Source: Marinobacter mangrovi (lineage in GTDB: Bacteria > Pseudomonadota > Gammaproteobacteria > Pseudomonadales > Oleiphilaceae). From it: DNA of 64,000 bases. The notes below the pieces were generated by a model. That model did no database searches. It worked only from the letters and a program-made list of their open reading frames with translations, and had not been told where the DNA came from. Location of the stretch: the NCBI RefSeq assembly GCF_016798325.1, contig NZ_JAERVO010000006.1, positions 62,001-126,000 on the forward strand. The letters run 5' to 3'. Position 1 is the stretch's first letter. The number at the start of each line of letters is the position of its first letter. Below, in pieces: positions 53,240 through 62,956 of the stretch. Position numbers and translations under genes: made by a program.

Positions 53240-54186
53240 CAAACGCCTCCCTCGATCAGGCGCTCACGCAGCAGGACACCAGTTTCATTGCCCTGGTGGT
53301 CGAACACCGCCACCTGTCTGAGGTCCTGCCAGAGCATGACCGACAGGGCCAGCCGCAGGCTGTCGTCTTCCTTCAAACCATCAGCGCCCGGTTCGGCGGG
53401 GCGCGGCTTGTCGTGAGGCGTCATCAGGTCGCGCACGGGTCGCAGGGCCATCAGTTTGAGGCCGCGATCCTGCTTGCCTACCAGGTTTTCCACAAAGTCC
53501 GACGCCGGTCGGCGCAGGATGTTCTCCGGCGTGTCGTGCTGGACGATGCGGCCCTGGTCCATCACGGCAATCCGCGTCGCCAGGCGCAGGGCCTCGTCGA
53601 TGTCGTGGGTGACGAAGACGGTGGTTTTCTTCAACTGGCGTTGCAAGCGCAGCATCTCCAGCTGCAGGTTTTCCCGGGTGATGGCATCGAGCGCGCCAAA
53701 CGGCTCGTCCATCAGCAGGATGTTGGGATCCGCCGCCAGAGCCCGCGCCACACCGACCCGTTGGGCCTGGCCGCCGGACAGTTGCTGGGGATACTTGTCG
53801 GCGAAGCTGGCCGGGTCCATTTCCAGCATTTGCAGCAATTCAGTGACGCGGGCGTCGATGCGTTCTTTCGGCCACTTGAGGAGCCTGGGCACCAGCGCGA
53901 TGTTGCGCGCCACGCTCCAGTGCGGGAACAGGCCCGTGCCCTGGATGGCGTAGCCCATGTTCAGGCGCAGACGCTGCAGGTCCATACCGGTGACGTCCTC
54001 ACCGTCGACCAGGATCTCGCCGCTGCTGGCCGGCAGGAGTCGGTTGATCATGCGCAGCGTGGTGGACTTGCCACACCCCGAACTGCCCACCAGTACGCAG
54101 ACTTCGCCGGTTTCCACCGTCAGGTCGATGTGATCCACGGCCACGGTCTGGCCGAACCGGCGGGTGACGTTTTTCAGTTCGATCAT
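53239..54186 (-). CDS. yehX: Osmolyte ABC transporter ATP-binding protein YehX
   Basis: The 315-residue ATPase (E. coli YehX: 308) has Walker A GSSGCGKST (about residues 34-42), the Q-loop AIQGTGLFPHWS, signature LSGGQAQRVGVARAL and Walker B ILLMDEPFGALD, then the switch His in VFVTHDIDEAL. The 75-residue C-terminal part after about residue 240 resembles a shortened CBS-like regulatory tail. It energises import of a quaternary amine such as glycine betaine; in E. coli OsmF-YehYXW has low affinity and is induced by stationary phase and osmotic stress. Start ATG has AGGACATCC upstream. Confidence 0.93.
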   Translation of the reverse strand: MIELKNVTRRFGQTVAVDHIDLTVETGEVCVLVGSSGCGKSTTLRMINRLLPASSGEILVDGEDVTGMDLQRLRLNMGYAIQGTGLFPHWSVARNIALVPRLLKWPKERIDARVTELLQMLEMDPASFADKYPQQLSGGQAQRVGVARALAADPNILLMDEPFGALDAITRENLQLEMLRLQRQLKKTTVFVTHDIDEALRLATRIAVMDQGRIVQHDTPENILRRPASDFVENLVGKQDRGLKLMALRPVRDLMTPHDKPRPAEPGADGLKEDDSLRLALSVMLWQDLRQVAVFDHQGNETGVLLRERLIEGGV

Positions 54187-54201
54187 CCGCTGGATGTCCT
54201 C

Positions 54202-55383
54202 TTATTGCGGGAGTGCGGCTGCGGGCCGCGGTTGCAGAGCATTGGCGAGAGTGGACAACACCACGTCGGCCGCGATAGCCAGTCCGATCGTCGGCAAGGC
54301 GCCCAGCATGACCAGGTCCATGGCCGCCTGCCCCAGCCCCTGGAAAATAAAGGTACCGAACCCCCCGGCGCCGATCAGTGCTGCCACCGCGGTCAGTCCC
54401 ATCGCCTGGATGGCGGTAATGCGAACGCCCTCGATGATGACCGGGATCGCCAGCGGCAATCGGGCCTGCAGGAACAATTGGCGCTCGGTCATGCCCATGC
54501 CCCGCCCGGCATCGATCACCGCTTCCGGGACTTCCGTCAAAGCCACGAACGTATTACGCACCATCGGCAACAGGCTGTAGGCGATCAGCGCCAACAGCGC
54601 CGGCGCCCAACCAATGCCACGGATACCCAGGCTTTGCAGCAGCGGGAACGCGGCTGTCAGCGCGCTGAGCGGGGCAATCAGGAGACCGAACAAGGCCAGG
54701 CTGGGAATGGTCTGCAGGAAGCTGACGACGCCAAACACCGGCCGGCGCCAGGCTTCCGAGCGCATCATTTTCAATACCAGGGCAAACGCCAGCACGAAGC
54801 TGATCGCCACCGCGCCCAAAGCCAGCGCCAGATGAGCCCAGAGTGCCTGCAGGAATTGATCGGGCCGGTTGCTGAATTCGCGCATCAGCGAGAGGCTGTC
54901 GAGCCCGCCTTGACGGATCAACAGCGCCCAGCCTGCCAGGATCACCACCAGGATGCCCAGTTGGCCACGCCGCCCGATCCGCAGCCGTCCCACCACCTCA
55001 ATCAGCATCAACACCAGCAGGAACAGCAATGACCAGAAGCCGGCGCCAACCGCCGTGCGGGCATAGGGCGAATCCTTGGGAAGATGGGCGGACGTGAAGA
55101 TCACCAGCAGATCGGGCAATGCCGCCAGTGCCAGGGTCAGCAGGATGCCGAGCAGGGTATAGCGCCGGCGCAGCGGCAGGACCGCCAGCGCCATCAGCAC
55201 ACACAAACCGGCCGAAACCGTGACGGCGCCAAGCCAACCGGCCGCCGCAAACAGACCGTATCCGGTTCCGGGCACGATTCGGTTGGGCTGGACCGTTCCC
55301 AGGTCCAATACCCACACCAACACCAGGGCCAACAGCCCCAGTACGGTGATAACCCGATTGGGCGGTTCGTCGAGGGAAGGCAA
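54202..55383 (-). CDS. yehY: Osmolyte ABC transporter permease YehY
   Basis: The 393-residue permease (E. coli YehY: 385) differs from YehW by an extra N-terminal block of about four helices before the transport domain. The transport part has FLQTIPSLALFGLLIAPLS, LIAYSLLPMVRNTFVALTEVP and DAGRGMGMTERQLFLQARLPLA, read in parts. I propose the TTG at 55383, with AGGA six bases upstream; a TTG at 55389 overlaps the osmF stop but has a ribosome site that is too close. It lies between osmF and yehX in the same order as in E. coli. Confidence 0.88.
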   Translation of the reverse strand: MPSLDEPPNRVITVLGLLALVLVWVLDLGTVQPNRIVPGTGYGLFAAAGWLGAVTVSAGLCVLMALAVLPLRRRYTLLGILLTLALAALPDLLVIFTSAHLPKDSPYARTAVGAGFWSLLFLLVLMLIEVVGRLRIGRRGQLGILVVILAGWALLIRQGGLDSLSLMREFSNRPDQFLQALWAHLALALGAVAISFVLAFALVLKMMRSEAWRRPVFGVVSFLQTIPSLALFGLLIAPLSALTAAFPLLQSLGIRGIGWAPALLALIAYSLLPMVRNTFVALTEVPEAVIDAGRGMGMTERQLFLQARLPLAIPVIIEGVRITAIQAMGLTAVAALIGAGGFGTFIFQGLGQAAMDLVMLGALPTIGLAIAADVVLSTLANALQPRPAAALPQ

Positions 55384-55385
55384 AC

Positions 55386-56303
55386 TCAATCCTGTTTGAG
55401 GGAGTCCAGGTAGTCCCGGGCCACTTTCTCGGCCGGGGCGCCGTTGACGGCCACTTCACCATTCAGGCGCTGCAGGGTTTCCAGGTCAAGGGACTCAAAC
55501 ACCGGCTTGAGGATGTCGCGGATCTGCGGATACGCCTTGAGCACCGGCTCGCGAATGATGGGCGTTGGCTGATACACCGGCTGTACGCCTTTGGTGTCGG
55601 TCATCACCTTCAGATCCAGGGCGTTGAGGCCGCCGTCCGTGCCATAGGTCATGGCGCCGTTGACGTCGTTGTCGTTGAGCGCCGCGGCGCGCATGGTGGC
55701 GGCGGTGTTGCCGCCGGACAGGATCAGCAACTGGTCCGACTTCAGCTCGAAGCCATAGGCTTTCTGAAACGCCGGCAGCGCACTGGCGGATTCCACGAAT
55801 TCCGCACTGGCCGCAAATCGGAACGCGCCGCCGTTGTTGATGTAGGCCGCCAGATCGTCGAGCGTCTCCAGGTTTTCCTTGCGGGCCAGATCGCCCCGCA
55901 CGCTCATGGCCCAGGTGTTGTTGGCATCGGCCGGCGTCAGCCAGACGATTTTCTCGGCGTCGTAATCCAGCTTCTTGGCCATCTCATAGGCCGGGCCAGC
56001 CTTGTTCCAGACGCCGCTGTCGGTTTTGTCGTAAAAGAAGGCGGCGTTGCCGGTGTATTCGGGATAGATGTCGATTTCGCCGGCCTTGATGGCGTTGCGC
56101 ACAATATTGGTGGCCCCGAGCTGGATCCGGTTTTCTACCGGGATGTCGGCCCTCTGCAGGCTCTGCAGGATCATCTGCCCCAGCACCGAGCCCTCGGTGT
56201 CGATTTTGGAGGACACCACGACCGGTTCGGCGGCCAGCACCGGTCCGGCCACGAGCAACAACAGCGCGGGCAGGCTGCGACGAATACGCGAAATGAGGGA
56301 CAC
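55386..56303 (-). CDS. osmF: Osmolyte-binding periplasmic protein OsmF (YehZ)
   Basis: The 305-residue product (E. coli OsmF: 305) has a cleavable signal ending in VLAAEP (about residue 25) and the OpuAC fold. Motifs VVVSSKIDTEGSVLGQMILQ, DIYPEYTGNAAFFYDKT and TPADANNTWAMSVR match the OsmF/OsmX group. It binds glycine betaine or related compounds and delivers them to YehY-YehW. I placed the start at the GTG 56303 (AAGGAGA at 6-7 bases) rather than the GTG at 56309, which is too close to that site. It is first in the operon; the terminal stop overlaps the yehY start region. Confidence 0.92.
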   Translation of the reverse strand: MSLISRIRRSLPALLLLVAGPVLAAEPVVVSSKIDTEGSVLGQMILQSLQRADIPVENRIQLGATNIVRNAIKAGEIDIYPEYTGNAAFFYDKTDSGVWNKAGPAYEMAKKLDYDAEKIVWLTPADANNTWAMSVRGDLARKENLETLDDLAAYINNGGAFRFAASAEFVESASALPAFQKAYGFELKSDQLLILSGGNTAATMRAAALNDNDVNGAMTYGTDGGLNALDLKVMTDTKGVQPVYQPTPIIREPVLKAYPQIRDILKPVFESLDLETLQRLNGEVAVNGAPAEKVARDYLDSLKQD

Positions 56304-56400
56304 GGACACTCTCCTTGCTGATTTTTTTCAGGGCAGTCTGGTTTCAAGTCTAAGCAACCCATATACGAAGGCAAGGCATATCAGGATGAAAATGAGCAGC

Positions 56401-57120
56401 TTATGACCGTTCGGGAATGGTCAGCGCGTCCACGCCCAACTTTTCGGGCTGGAAATCGTTGATTCTGTGATCGGATGGATAGCCGATGGAAATGCCGCAC
56501 AGCAGTTTATAGCGCGCCGGAATCGTGAAGTGTTTTTCCAGCGGCGAGCGCCACAGGGCCAGCGCGCCCTGAGCACAGGTACCCAGCCCCCGGTCGGTGG
56601 CGGCCAGCATCAGGCTCTGCAGGAAAATGCCCGCGTCCAGCACGCTGTAGACGCCCAGGCCTTCGTGGACAAACAGGAACAGGGTGACCGGCGCGCCGAA
56701 GAAGCGGAAGTTTTCCGCCATCTGTTCGTGCCGGGCTTTGAAGTCTTTCCGATCAATGCCCAACATTTCATACAGGCCATAGCCGGTGGCGGCCCGGCGG
56801 GGCTGAAGATCGGATGGATACTGGCGGACCGGCTGGAAGTCGCCATCCGGCAGGCCATCCCGCGTGGCCCAGGCCAATGCCTTTTTGAGCATCGGAGCCC
56901 TCTGCAACTCGGCCACCCGGTCAAACCGCCGAGGCAACTCAGTGCGCAGGGATTCCAGTACGTCCCCCCGGGCAATCGCAAACTGGTAAGGCTGGGTATT
57001 GGACCAGCTGGGCGCTGTCACGGCTGTCGCCAGCAGATCCTTCAACACCGCGTCCGGCACCGGTTCCGGGGTAAAGGAGCGCACGCTGTGGCGGCGCGCC
57101 ATGACCTCACTGAACTCCAT
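56401..57120 (-). CDS. Nitroreductase family protein
   Basis: This 239-residue FMN-dependent oxidoreductase starts MEFSEVMARRHSVRSFTPEPVPD, the nitroreductase signature with RHSVR for FMN phosphate contact. APSWSNTQPYQFAIARG, GIFLQSLMLAATDRGLGTCAQGA (read in parts) and LLCGISIGYPSDH complete the pattern. It probably reduces nitroaromatics or quinones with NAD(P)H in the cytoplasm; physiological substrate unknown. I took the ATG at 57120 (AAGGAA upstream); a longer reading has no homology. It is divergent from prkA and separated from osmF by 97 bases. Confidence 0.9.
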   Translation of the reverse strand: MEFSEVMARRHSVRSFTPEPVPDAVLKDLLATAVTAPSWSNTQPYQFAIARGDVLESLRTELPRRFDRVAELQRAPMLKKALAWATRDGLPDGDFQPVRQYPSDLQPRRAATGYGLYEMLGIDRKDFKARHEQMAENFRFFGAPVTLFLFVHEGLGVYSVLDAGIFLQSLMLAATDRGLGTCAQGALALWRSPLEKHFTIPARYKLLCGISIGYPSDHRINDFQPEKLGVDALTIPERS

Positions 57121-57472
57121 CCTGCATTCCTTATCAAAGCCATTGAGAGGTTCTATCCTGCCTTGAGTCATCCCGAACTACTATGACTTGAGTGATGGTC
57201 GATTTGACTCAAGACGGCTTACATAATGCTTCAAAAATGTGCAGCAATAATCCTGAAACAAAAACCTTTCGTAACTGTCCAAGGTGCAGAAGCTGAACTA
57301 AGCTGAAAGCAGTCGAACCGGAATCCGACGACCGGCGCATTCGGGTTGCGACACTCCCATTTCCAAACTTTCCATCCATCTACTGGGCGCCGGTATAAGG
57401 CAAGCCTGACGATCTGAATCGGGGAACTGACACGTGTAGTTGTGCGTAACATATTGCGAGCGAGGGGCCTAT
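57121..57472. other. 352-base interval between the nitroreductase and prkA genes
   Basis: No gene is visible. An inverted repeat CTTGAGT (57187-57193) and ACTCAAG (57207-57213), 13 bases apart, lies nearer the nitroreductase gene. A possible prkA promoter is CTGACA (57427-57432) and CATATT (57450-57455) with a 17-base spacer, but it is so close to the ATG that the leader would be about 11 bases. GAGGGG before the prkA ATG is the ribosome site. Confidence 0.45.
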
Positions 57473-59395
57473 ATGAGCATTCTGCAGCACTTCAAAGATC
57501 GGTATGAATCAACTCAGGAGGAGGAATTCACTCTTGAGGAATACCTGGAGATCTGCAAACGCGACAAGTCGGCGTACGCCACAGCAGCCGAGCGGATGTT
57601 GATGGCGATCGGCAAACCGGAACACATAGACACCTCCCGTGATCCGCGTCTTTCACGCATCTTTTCCAACAAGGTCATTAAGAGCTACCCGGAATTCTCC
57701 GAGTTCTACGGCATGGAAGACGCCGTCGAGAACATCGTCTCCTTCTTCAAGCACGCGGCCCAGGGCCTGGAAGAGAAGAAACAGATCCTCTATCTGCTGG
57801 GCCCGGTGGGCGGCGGTAAGTCCTCCCTGGCGGAAAAGCTCAAGCAGTTGATGCAGAAGGTGCCGTTCTACGCCATCAAGGATTCCCCGGTGAACGAGTC
57901 GCCGTTGGGGCTGTTCGATCCGGACGAAGATGGCGCCATCCTGGAAGAGGAATACGGCATCCCCACCCGCTATCTCAAGCCCATCATGTCGCCCTGGGCG
58001 GTGAAGCGGTTGCATGAGTTCGGCGGGGACATCAGCCAGTTCAAGGTGGTCAAGCGTTATCCGTCGGTGCTGGACCAGATCGGCATCTCCAAGACCGAGC
58101 CCGGTGACGACAACAACCAGGACATCTCCGCCCTGGTGGGCAAGGTCAACATCCGAATGCTGGAGGAGTTCTCCCAGGATGATCCGGACGCCTACAGTTT
58201 CTCCGGCGGCCTGAGTAAGGCCAACCAGGGTCTGATGGAATTCGTCGAGATGTTCAAGGCGCCCATCAAGGTACTGCACCCGCTGCTGACCGCCACCCAG
58301 GAAGGCAACTACAACACCACCGAAGGCATGGGTTCGGTGCCGTTCGACGGCATCATCCTCGCCCACTCCAACGAGTCCGAGTGGCAGACCTTCCGTAACA
58401 ACAAACACAACGAGGCGTTCCTCGACCGGGTCTACATCGTCAAGGTGCCCTATTGTGTGCGGGTGACCGAAGAGATCGACATCTACCGCAAGCTGTTGCG
58501 TAACAGCTCGCTGCAGGGTGCCCCGTGTGCGCCGGACACCCTGGACATGCTGGCCCAGTTCACCGTGCTGTCCCGCCTGAAGGAGCCTGAGAACTCCAGC
58601 ATCTTCTCCAAGATGCGGGTCTACGATGGCCAGAACATCAAGGACACGGATCCCAAGGCCAAGTCGATCCAGGAGTACCGGGATTCCGCCGGTGTGAACG
58701 AGGGCATGGACGGTCTGTCGACCCGTTTCTCCTTCAAGATCCTGTCCAAGGTGTTCAACTTCGACACCACCGAAATTGCGGCCAACCCGGTCCACCTGCT
58801 GTATGTCCTCGAGAAGCAGATCGAACAGGAGCAGTTCCCCAACGAAGTGCAGGAGCGCTACCTGCGGTTCATCAAGGAATACCTGGCGCCGCACTACGTC
58901 GAGTTCATCGGCAAGGAAATCCAGACCGCTTACCTGGAGAGTTACAGCGAGTACGGCCAGAACCTGTTCGACCGCTACGTGACCTACGCGGACTTCTGGA
59001 TCCAGGACCAGGAATACCGGGATCCGGAAACCGGCGAGATCCTCAACCGCTCCGCCATCAACGACGAGCTGGAGAAAATCGAAAAGCCAGCCGGCATCAG
59101 CAACCCCAAAGATTTCCGCAACGAAGTGGTCAACTTCGTACTGCGGGCACGCGCCAACAACCAGGGCCAGAATCCGTCCTGGCTCAGCTACGAAAAACTG
59201 CGCAGCGTGATCGAGAAGAAAATGTTCTCCAACACCGAGGACCTGCTTCCGGTCATCTCCTTCAACCCGAAGGCCTCGCAGGAAGACCAGAAGAAACACA
59301 AACAGTTCGTCGAAAGGATGGTCGAACGCGGGTACACCGAGAAGCAGGTCCGCCTGCTGGCCGAATGGTACCTGCGGGTCAGGAAGTCCCAGTAA
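57473..59395 (+). CDS. prkA: PrkA/YeaG serine protein kinase-like AAA+ protein
   Basis: The 640-residue product equals E. coli YeaG (644) in length. An AAA domain has Walker A GPVGGGKS (110-117); the region around KVNIRMLEEFSQDDPDAYSFSGGLSKANQGLMEFVEMFKAP (in parts) and IILAHSNESEWQTF includes sensor motifs. The C-terminal PrkA domain follows (about 400-640). Bacterial PrkA was described as a Ser kinase and also shows protease-like activity; in enterics it is part of the RpoS-dependent nitrogen-starvation response. It starts at ATG 57473, after GAGGGG. yeaH and spoVR follow after a 248-base gap. Confidence 0.95.
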   Translation: MSILQHFKDRYESTQEEEFTLEEYLEICKRDKSAYATAAERMLMAIGKPEHIDTSRDPRLSRIFSNKVIKSYPEFSEFYGMEDAVENIVSFFKHAAQGLEEKKQILYLLGPVGGGKSSLAEKLKQLMQKVPFYAIKDSPVNESPLGLFDPDEDGAILEEEYGIPTRYLKPIMSPWAVKRLHEFGGDISQFKVVKRYPSVLDQIGISKTEPGDDNNQDISALVGKVNIRMLEEFSQDDPDAYSFSGGLSKANQGLMEFVEMFKAPIKVLHPLLTATQEGNYNTTEGMGSVPFDGIILAHSNESEWQTFRNNKHNEAFLDRVYIVKVPYCVRVTEEIDIYRKLLRNSSLQGAPCAPDTLDMLAQFTVLSRLKEPENSSIFSKMRVYDGQNIKDTDPKAKSIQEYRDSAGVNEGMDGLSTRFSFKILSKVFNFDTTEIAANPVHLLYVLEKQIEQEQFPNEVQERYLRFIKEYLAPHYVEFIGKEIQTAYLESYSEYGQNLFDRYVTYADFWIQDQEYRDPETGEILNRSAINDELEKIEKPAGISNPKDFRNEVVNFVLRARANNQGQNPSWLSYEKLRSVIEKKMFSNTEDLLPVISFNPKASQEDQKKHKQFVERMVERGYTEKQVRLLAEWYLRVRKSQ

Positions 59396-59526
59396 CGGAA
59401 CGGCCGCTCGCCGCTTAACCGCAGCCGCGGCCCGACCCTGAACCAGGTTGGGAGTCAGCAAAAAGGAAAGGTGAAGCTCCCTGGAATTGACTCGAGGTCC
59501 GGGGCGTTCATGAAGGTGCAAAGTGC

Positions 59527-59609
59527 AAGGCGCCCAGCGCGCAACACGCGAGGCATACCGTCCGGTAGGTGAGCGTGTGAGCACTGCGCAACGCAGCAAT
59601 TTGCGCCTT
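59527..59609. repeat. Long imperfect stem-loop between prkA and yeaH
   Basis: Symmetry elements pair across a centre near 59562: AAGGCGC (59527-59533) with GCGCCTT (59603-59609), ACACGC (59544-59549) with GCGTGT (59573-59578), and an apical TACC/GGTA (59556-59567). No ribosome site or frame of merit accompanies it. It resembles dispersed intergenic repeats of gammaproteobacteria. It could stabilise or attenuate the prkA transcript before yeaH. The 248-base gap holds nothing else that I can identify. Confidence 0.55.
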
Positions 59610-59643
59610 CAGGGACGACCTCCACCGAGAACTGGAGAGTGTT

Positions 59644-60936
59644 ATGGGGATGACTCATGTCGTCGACCGCCGCCTGAACGGCAAAAACAAAAGCGCAGTG
59701 AACCGCGAACGCTTCCTGCGCCGTTACCGCCACCACATCAAGAAAGCGGTGGCGGATGCCGTGCAACGTCGGTCGATTACCGATATCGAACGGGGTGAGC
59801 ATGTCAGCATCCCGACCAAGGATATTGACGAGCCGATTTTCCACCACGGTCCGGGCGGCCATCGTGAGGTCGTTCATCCGGGTAACAGGGAATTCGTGGC
59901 CGGCGACACGGTGCCGAAACCCCAGGGCGGCGGTGGCGGCCAGGGTCAGGGCAGCGCCAGCCCCGACGGTGAGGGGATGGACGAATTCGCCTTTCAGATC
60001 ACCCAGGACGAGTTCCTGGACTTCCTGTTCGACGATCTCGAGTTGCCGAATCTGGCCCGCAAAAAGCTGAAGGATACCGAGGCGTTCAAGTACGAACGCG
60101 CCGGCTTTACCTCCCAGGGCATCCCGGCGAAGCTGGATGTGGTTCGCTCGCTGCGCGGCGCGCATGCCCGACGACTGGGTCTGGGCGGTGCCCGCAAGCG
60201 CAAGCTGCGTGAACTGGAAGCCCAACTCGCCGAACTCAAGGCCCATCCGGAGGAACCGGATCCCGCCTTCAGCCCGCAGGACCAGATCGACGCGCTGGAA
60301 GCCGAAATCAAGCGCCTGAAAGGCAACCTCCGCCGCATCCCCTGGATCGACGAGATCGACCTGCGCTACCGCCAGCACGTCAAGAAGCCGAAGCCGGCCA
60401 CCAGCGCCGTCATGTTCTGCCTGATGGACGTCTCCGGCTCCATGACGCAAGTGCACAAGGACATCGCCAAGCGCTTCTTCATCCTGTTGTACCTGTTCCT
60501 GAAGAAGAACTACAAGCGCATCGAAGTGGTCTTCATCCGCCATCACACCAGTGCCAAGGAAGTGGATGAGGAAGAGTTCTTCTACTCCCGGGAAACCGGC
60601 GGGACCATCGTGTCCAGCGCCCTGAAACTGATGAAACAGATCGTGGACGCGCGTTACTCACCGTCGGAGTGGAACATCTACGCGGCCCAGGCGTCGGATG
60701 GGGACAACTGGAACGACGACTCCCCCATCTGCGGCAAGATCCTGGCCGACCAGATCCTGCCGCTGGTGCAGTATTACGCCTATGTCGAGATCACGCCGCA
60801 GGATCACCAGATGCTGTGGTACGAGTACGAGAAGATCCTGAAGCAGGACCCGAACAGTTTTGCCATGCAGCAGATCGCGGACCCGGGCGACATTTACCCG
60901 GTCTTCCGCCAGTTGTTCGAGAGGAAAGCCGCATGA
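59644..60936 (+). CDS. yeaH: YeaH/YhbH family protein (DUF444)
   Basis: The 430-residue product matches YeaH, a von Willebrand factor A-like protein. The N-terminal basic segment ([21 protein letters not shown]) is followed by a Gly/Gln-rich linker (GGGGGQGQG, about 95-103) and the MIDAS motif DVSGSM (262-267, Asp262, Ser264, Ser266). Family hallmarks [19 protein letters not shown] and [15 protein letters not shown] follow, read in parts. It is encoded with prkA in most gammaproteobacteria and is thought to work with it. The ATG at 59644 has GGAGA upstream; 59650 is an alternative. Confidence 0.93.
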   Translation: MGMTHVVDRRLNGKNKSAVNRERFLRRYRHHIKKAVADAVQRRSITDIERGEHVSIPTKDIDEPIFHHGPGGHREVVHPGNREFVAGDTVPKPQGGGGGQGQGSASPDGEGMDEFAFQITQDEFLDFLFDDLELPNLARKKLKDTEAFKYERAGFTSQGIPAKLDVVRSLRGAHARRLGLGGARKRKLRELEAQLAELKAHPEEPDPAFSPQDQIDALEAEIKRLKGNLRRIPWIDEIDLRYRQHVKKPKPATSAVMFCLMDVSGSMTQVHKDIAKRFFILLYLFLKKNYKRIEVVFIRHHTSAKEVDEEEFFYSRETGGTIVSSALKLMKQIVDARYSPSEWNIYAAQASDGDNWNDDSPICGKILADQILPLVQYYAYVEITPQDHQMLWYEYEKILKQDPNSFAMQQIADPGDIYPVFRQLFERKAA

Positions 60937-62477
60937 CCGGTACCGCTGAAAAGCCGCCCGTTGGTAACAAGCCGATATCGACCACGTCCGAGTGGACGTT
61001 CGATCTCATTCGCCAATACGACGAGGAAATCGCCAAGTGCGCCGAAGAGTTCGGTCTGGACACCTACCCCAACCAGATCGAAGTGATCAGCGCCGAGCAG
61101 ATGATGGATGCCTACAGCTCCGTGGGGATGCCGGTGGGCTACCATCACTGGTCGTTCGGCAAGCAGTTCCTGAACACGTCGAAAGGCTATACCCGGGGGC
61201 AGATGGGCCTGGCGTACGAGATCGTGATCAACTCCGATCCCTGCATCGCCTACCTGATGGAGGAGAACACCCTGCCCATGCAGGCGCTGGTGATCGCCCA
61301 CGCCTGCTACGGCCACAACTCCTTCTTCAAGGGCAACTACCTGTTCCGCACGTGGACCGACGCCAGCGCGATCATCGATTACCTGGTGTTCGCCCGCAAT
61401 TACGTGGCCGAGTGCGAGGAACGGCACGGCGTGGACGCGGTGGAACAGATCCTGGACTCCTGCCACGCGCTGATGAACTACGGCGTCGATCGCTACAAGC
61501 GCCCGGCCCCCATTTCGGCGTCGGAGGAACAGCGTCGCCAGAAAGAGCGGGAGGAATACCTGCAACGCCAGCTTAACGACCTGTGGCGCACCATTCCCCG
61601 GATGGGCGGCGACGGCGATGACGACGAACGCCGGCGCAAGCGCTATCCGTCGGAGCCCCAGGAAAACCTGCTCTATTTCATCGAGAAGAACGCGCCGCTG
61701 CTGGAGACCTGGCAGCGCGAACTGATCCGCATCGTGCGCAAGATCGGCCAGTACTTCTATCCCCAGCGCCAGACCCAGGTCATGAACGAGGGCTGGGCCA
61801 GCTTCTGGCACTACACCCTGCTCCACCGGATGTATGAAAAAGGCCTGGTCACCGACGGCTTCATGCTGGAATTCCTGCAAAGCCACACCGCCGTCATCTA
61901 CCAGCCGCCGTTCGACAGCCCCTGGTATTCCGGCATCAACCCCTACACCCTGGGCTTCTCGATCTACTCGGACCTGCGGCGGATCTGCGAGGAGCCGACC
62001 GAAGAAGACCGCCAGTGGTTCCCGGACATCGCCGGATCCGACTGGGTGGAAACGCTGCATTTCGCGATGAAGAACTTCAAGGATGAAAGCTTCATCCAGC
62101 AGTTCCTGTCGCCCAAGGTGATGCGGGATCTCAAACTGTTCGCGATTTCCAGCGACGAAGAGGAAGACGTCTACCGCATTACCGCCATCCACGACGAAAT
62201 GGGCTACCGCGCCCTGCGGGAAAAGCTGGCCCGGCAATACAACCTCAGTTACCGGGAACCCAACATCCAGGTCTGGAACGTGGACCTGCGCGGTGACCGC
62301 TCGCTGACCCTGCGCCACGTGCCGGTCGATGGCGTGCCGCTTGGCGACAGCACGGTGGAAGTGATCCGTCACGTCCACCGCTTGTGGGGCTTCGACGTCC
62401 ACCTGGAAAGTGTCGACGACGGCACCGTGGTGGAGGAATTCCACATTCCCCCGCACCATCTGGATGACGATGATTAA
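60933..62477 (+). CDS. spoVR: SpoVR family protein (YcgB)
   Basis: The 514-residue product matches YcgB/SpoVR (about 510). Conserved blocks are [79 protein letters not shown], and [21 protein letters not shown], all read in parts. The His-rich [10 protein letters not shown] and [10 protein letters not shown] motifs suggest a metalloprotein. In Bacillus SpoVR is needed for the spore cortex; in other bacteria its role with PrkA and YeaH is unresolved. It overlaps yeaH by 4 bases (ATGA), so the two are coupled. Confidence 0.95.
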   Translation: MTGTAEKPPVGNKPISTTSEWTFDLIRQYDEEIAKCAEEFGLDTYPNQIEVISAEQMMDAYSSVGMPVGYHHWSFGKQFLNTSKGYTRGQMGLAYEIVINSDPCIAYLMEENTLPMQALVIAHACYGHNSFFKGNYLFRTWTDASAIIDYLVFARNYVAECEERHGVDAVEQILDSCHALMNYGVDRYKRPAPISASEEQRRQKEREEYLQRQLNDLWRTIPRMGGDGDDDERRRKRYPSEPQENLLYFIEKNAPLLETWQRELIRIVRKIGQYFYPQRQTQVMNEGWASFWHYTLLHRMYEKGLVTDGFMLEFLQSHTAVIYQPPFDSPWYSGINPYTLGFSIYSDLRRICEEPTEEDRQWFPDIAGSDWVETLHFAMKNFKDESFIQQFLSPKVMRDLKLFAISSDEEEDVYRITAIHDEMGYRALREKLARQYNLSYREPNIQVWNVDLRGDRSLTLRHVPVDGVPLGDSTVEVIRHVHRLWGFDVHLESVDDGTVVEEFHIPPHHLDDDD

Positions 62478-62491
62478 ACCGTCCTGACGGC

Positions 62492-62520
62492 CTGCGCCCT
62501 GGTATCCCGTCAGGGCGCAG
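62492..62520 (+). terminator. Hairpin after spoVR
   Basis: CTGCGCCCTG and CAGGGCGCAG form a perfect 10-base stem with a 9-base loop, 14 bases after the spoVR stop. No U run; it probably ends the prkA-yeaH-spoVR transcript. Confidence 0.6.
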
Positions 62521-62587
62521 GGTGACATCGCCCGGCAGCAATGGTTTCATAGGCCGATATCAGCCTGTCTGCCGGAAGAGATCCCGC

Positions 62588-62956
62588 ATGCAATTCCTCA
62601 ATGGCATCACGCTCCTGCTGGTTTACCAACTGGTGGGCGAAGTCACTGTGCGCCTGTTCGGCCTGCCCATTCCCGGCCCGGTGCTGGGCATGGTCCTGCT
62701 GTTCCTGACACTGGTGATCCGCAAGCGCAGCAGTGCGTCCCTGGACACGGCCGCCAATGGCCTGCTCAGCCACCTGTCGCTGCTGTTCGTACCTGCCGGC
62801 GTGGGCATGATGGTGTATTTCAGTCGCATCCTGGAGGAATGGCTGCCCATTGCGTTGTCGCTGGTGCTCGGTACCGCCATCACCATGGTGGTGACCGCCG
62901 GCGCCATGCTGGCCACCCAGAAGTTACTGACCCGGGGGCAACGCCGCGATGGTTGA
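62588..62956 (+). CDS. lrgA: CidA/LrgA family holin-like membrane protein
   Basis: The 122-residue product has four transmembrane helices. It contains LFGLPIPGPVLGMVLLFLTL and LLSHLSLLFVPAGVGMMVYF (in parts), the CidA/LrgA signatures. In Staphylococcus LrgA/LrgB modulate murein hydrolase release; in Gram-negative bacteria the YohJ/YohK pair is linked to carbon overflow or small-metabolite export. I took the ATG at 62588; an upstream ATG at 62522 would add a hydrophilic run without homology. It overlaps lrgB by 8 bases. Confidence 0.92.
   Translation: MQFLNGITLLLVYQLVGEVTVRLFGLPIPGPVLGMVLLFLTLVIRKRSSASLDTAANGLLSHLSLLFVPAGVGMMVYFSRILEEWLPIALSLVLGTAITMVVTAGAMLATQKLLTRGQRRDG

Noticed and set aside
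53017..55032. 671-codon plus-strand frame opposite yehX and yehY
   Set aside because: It is antisense to genes with clear ABC-transporter motifs and its composition (Gln, His, Arg, Pro-rich) is that of a shadow frame.
57187..57213. Inverted repeat CTTGAGT-N13-ACTCAAG as intrinsic terminator
   Set aside because: It lies upstream of both divergent genes, has no U run and a long loop; a regulatory site is more plausible, but not proven.
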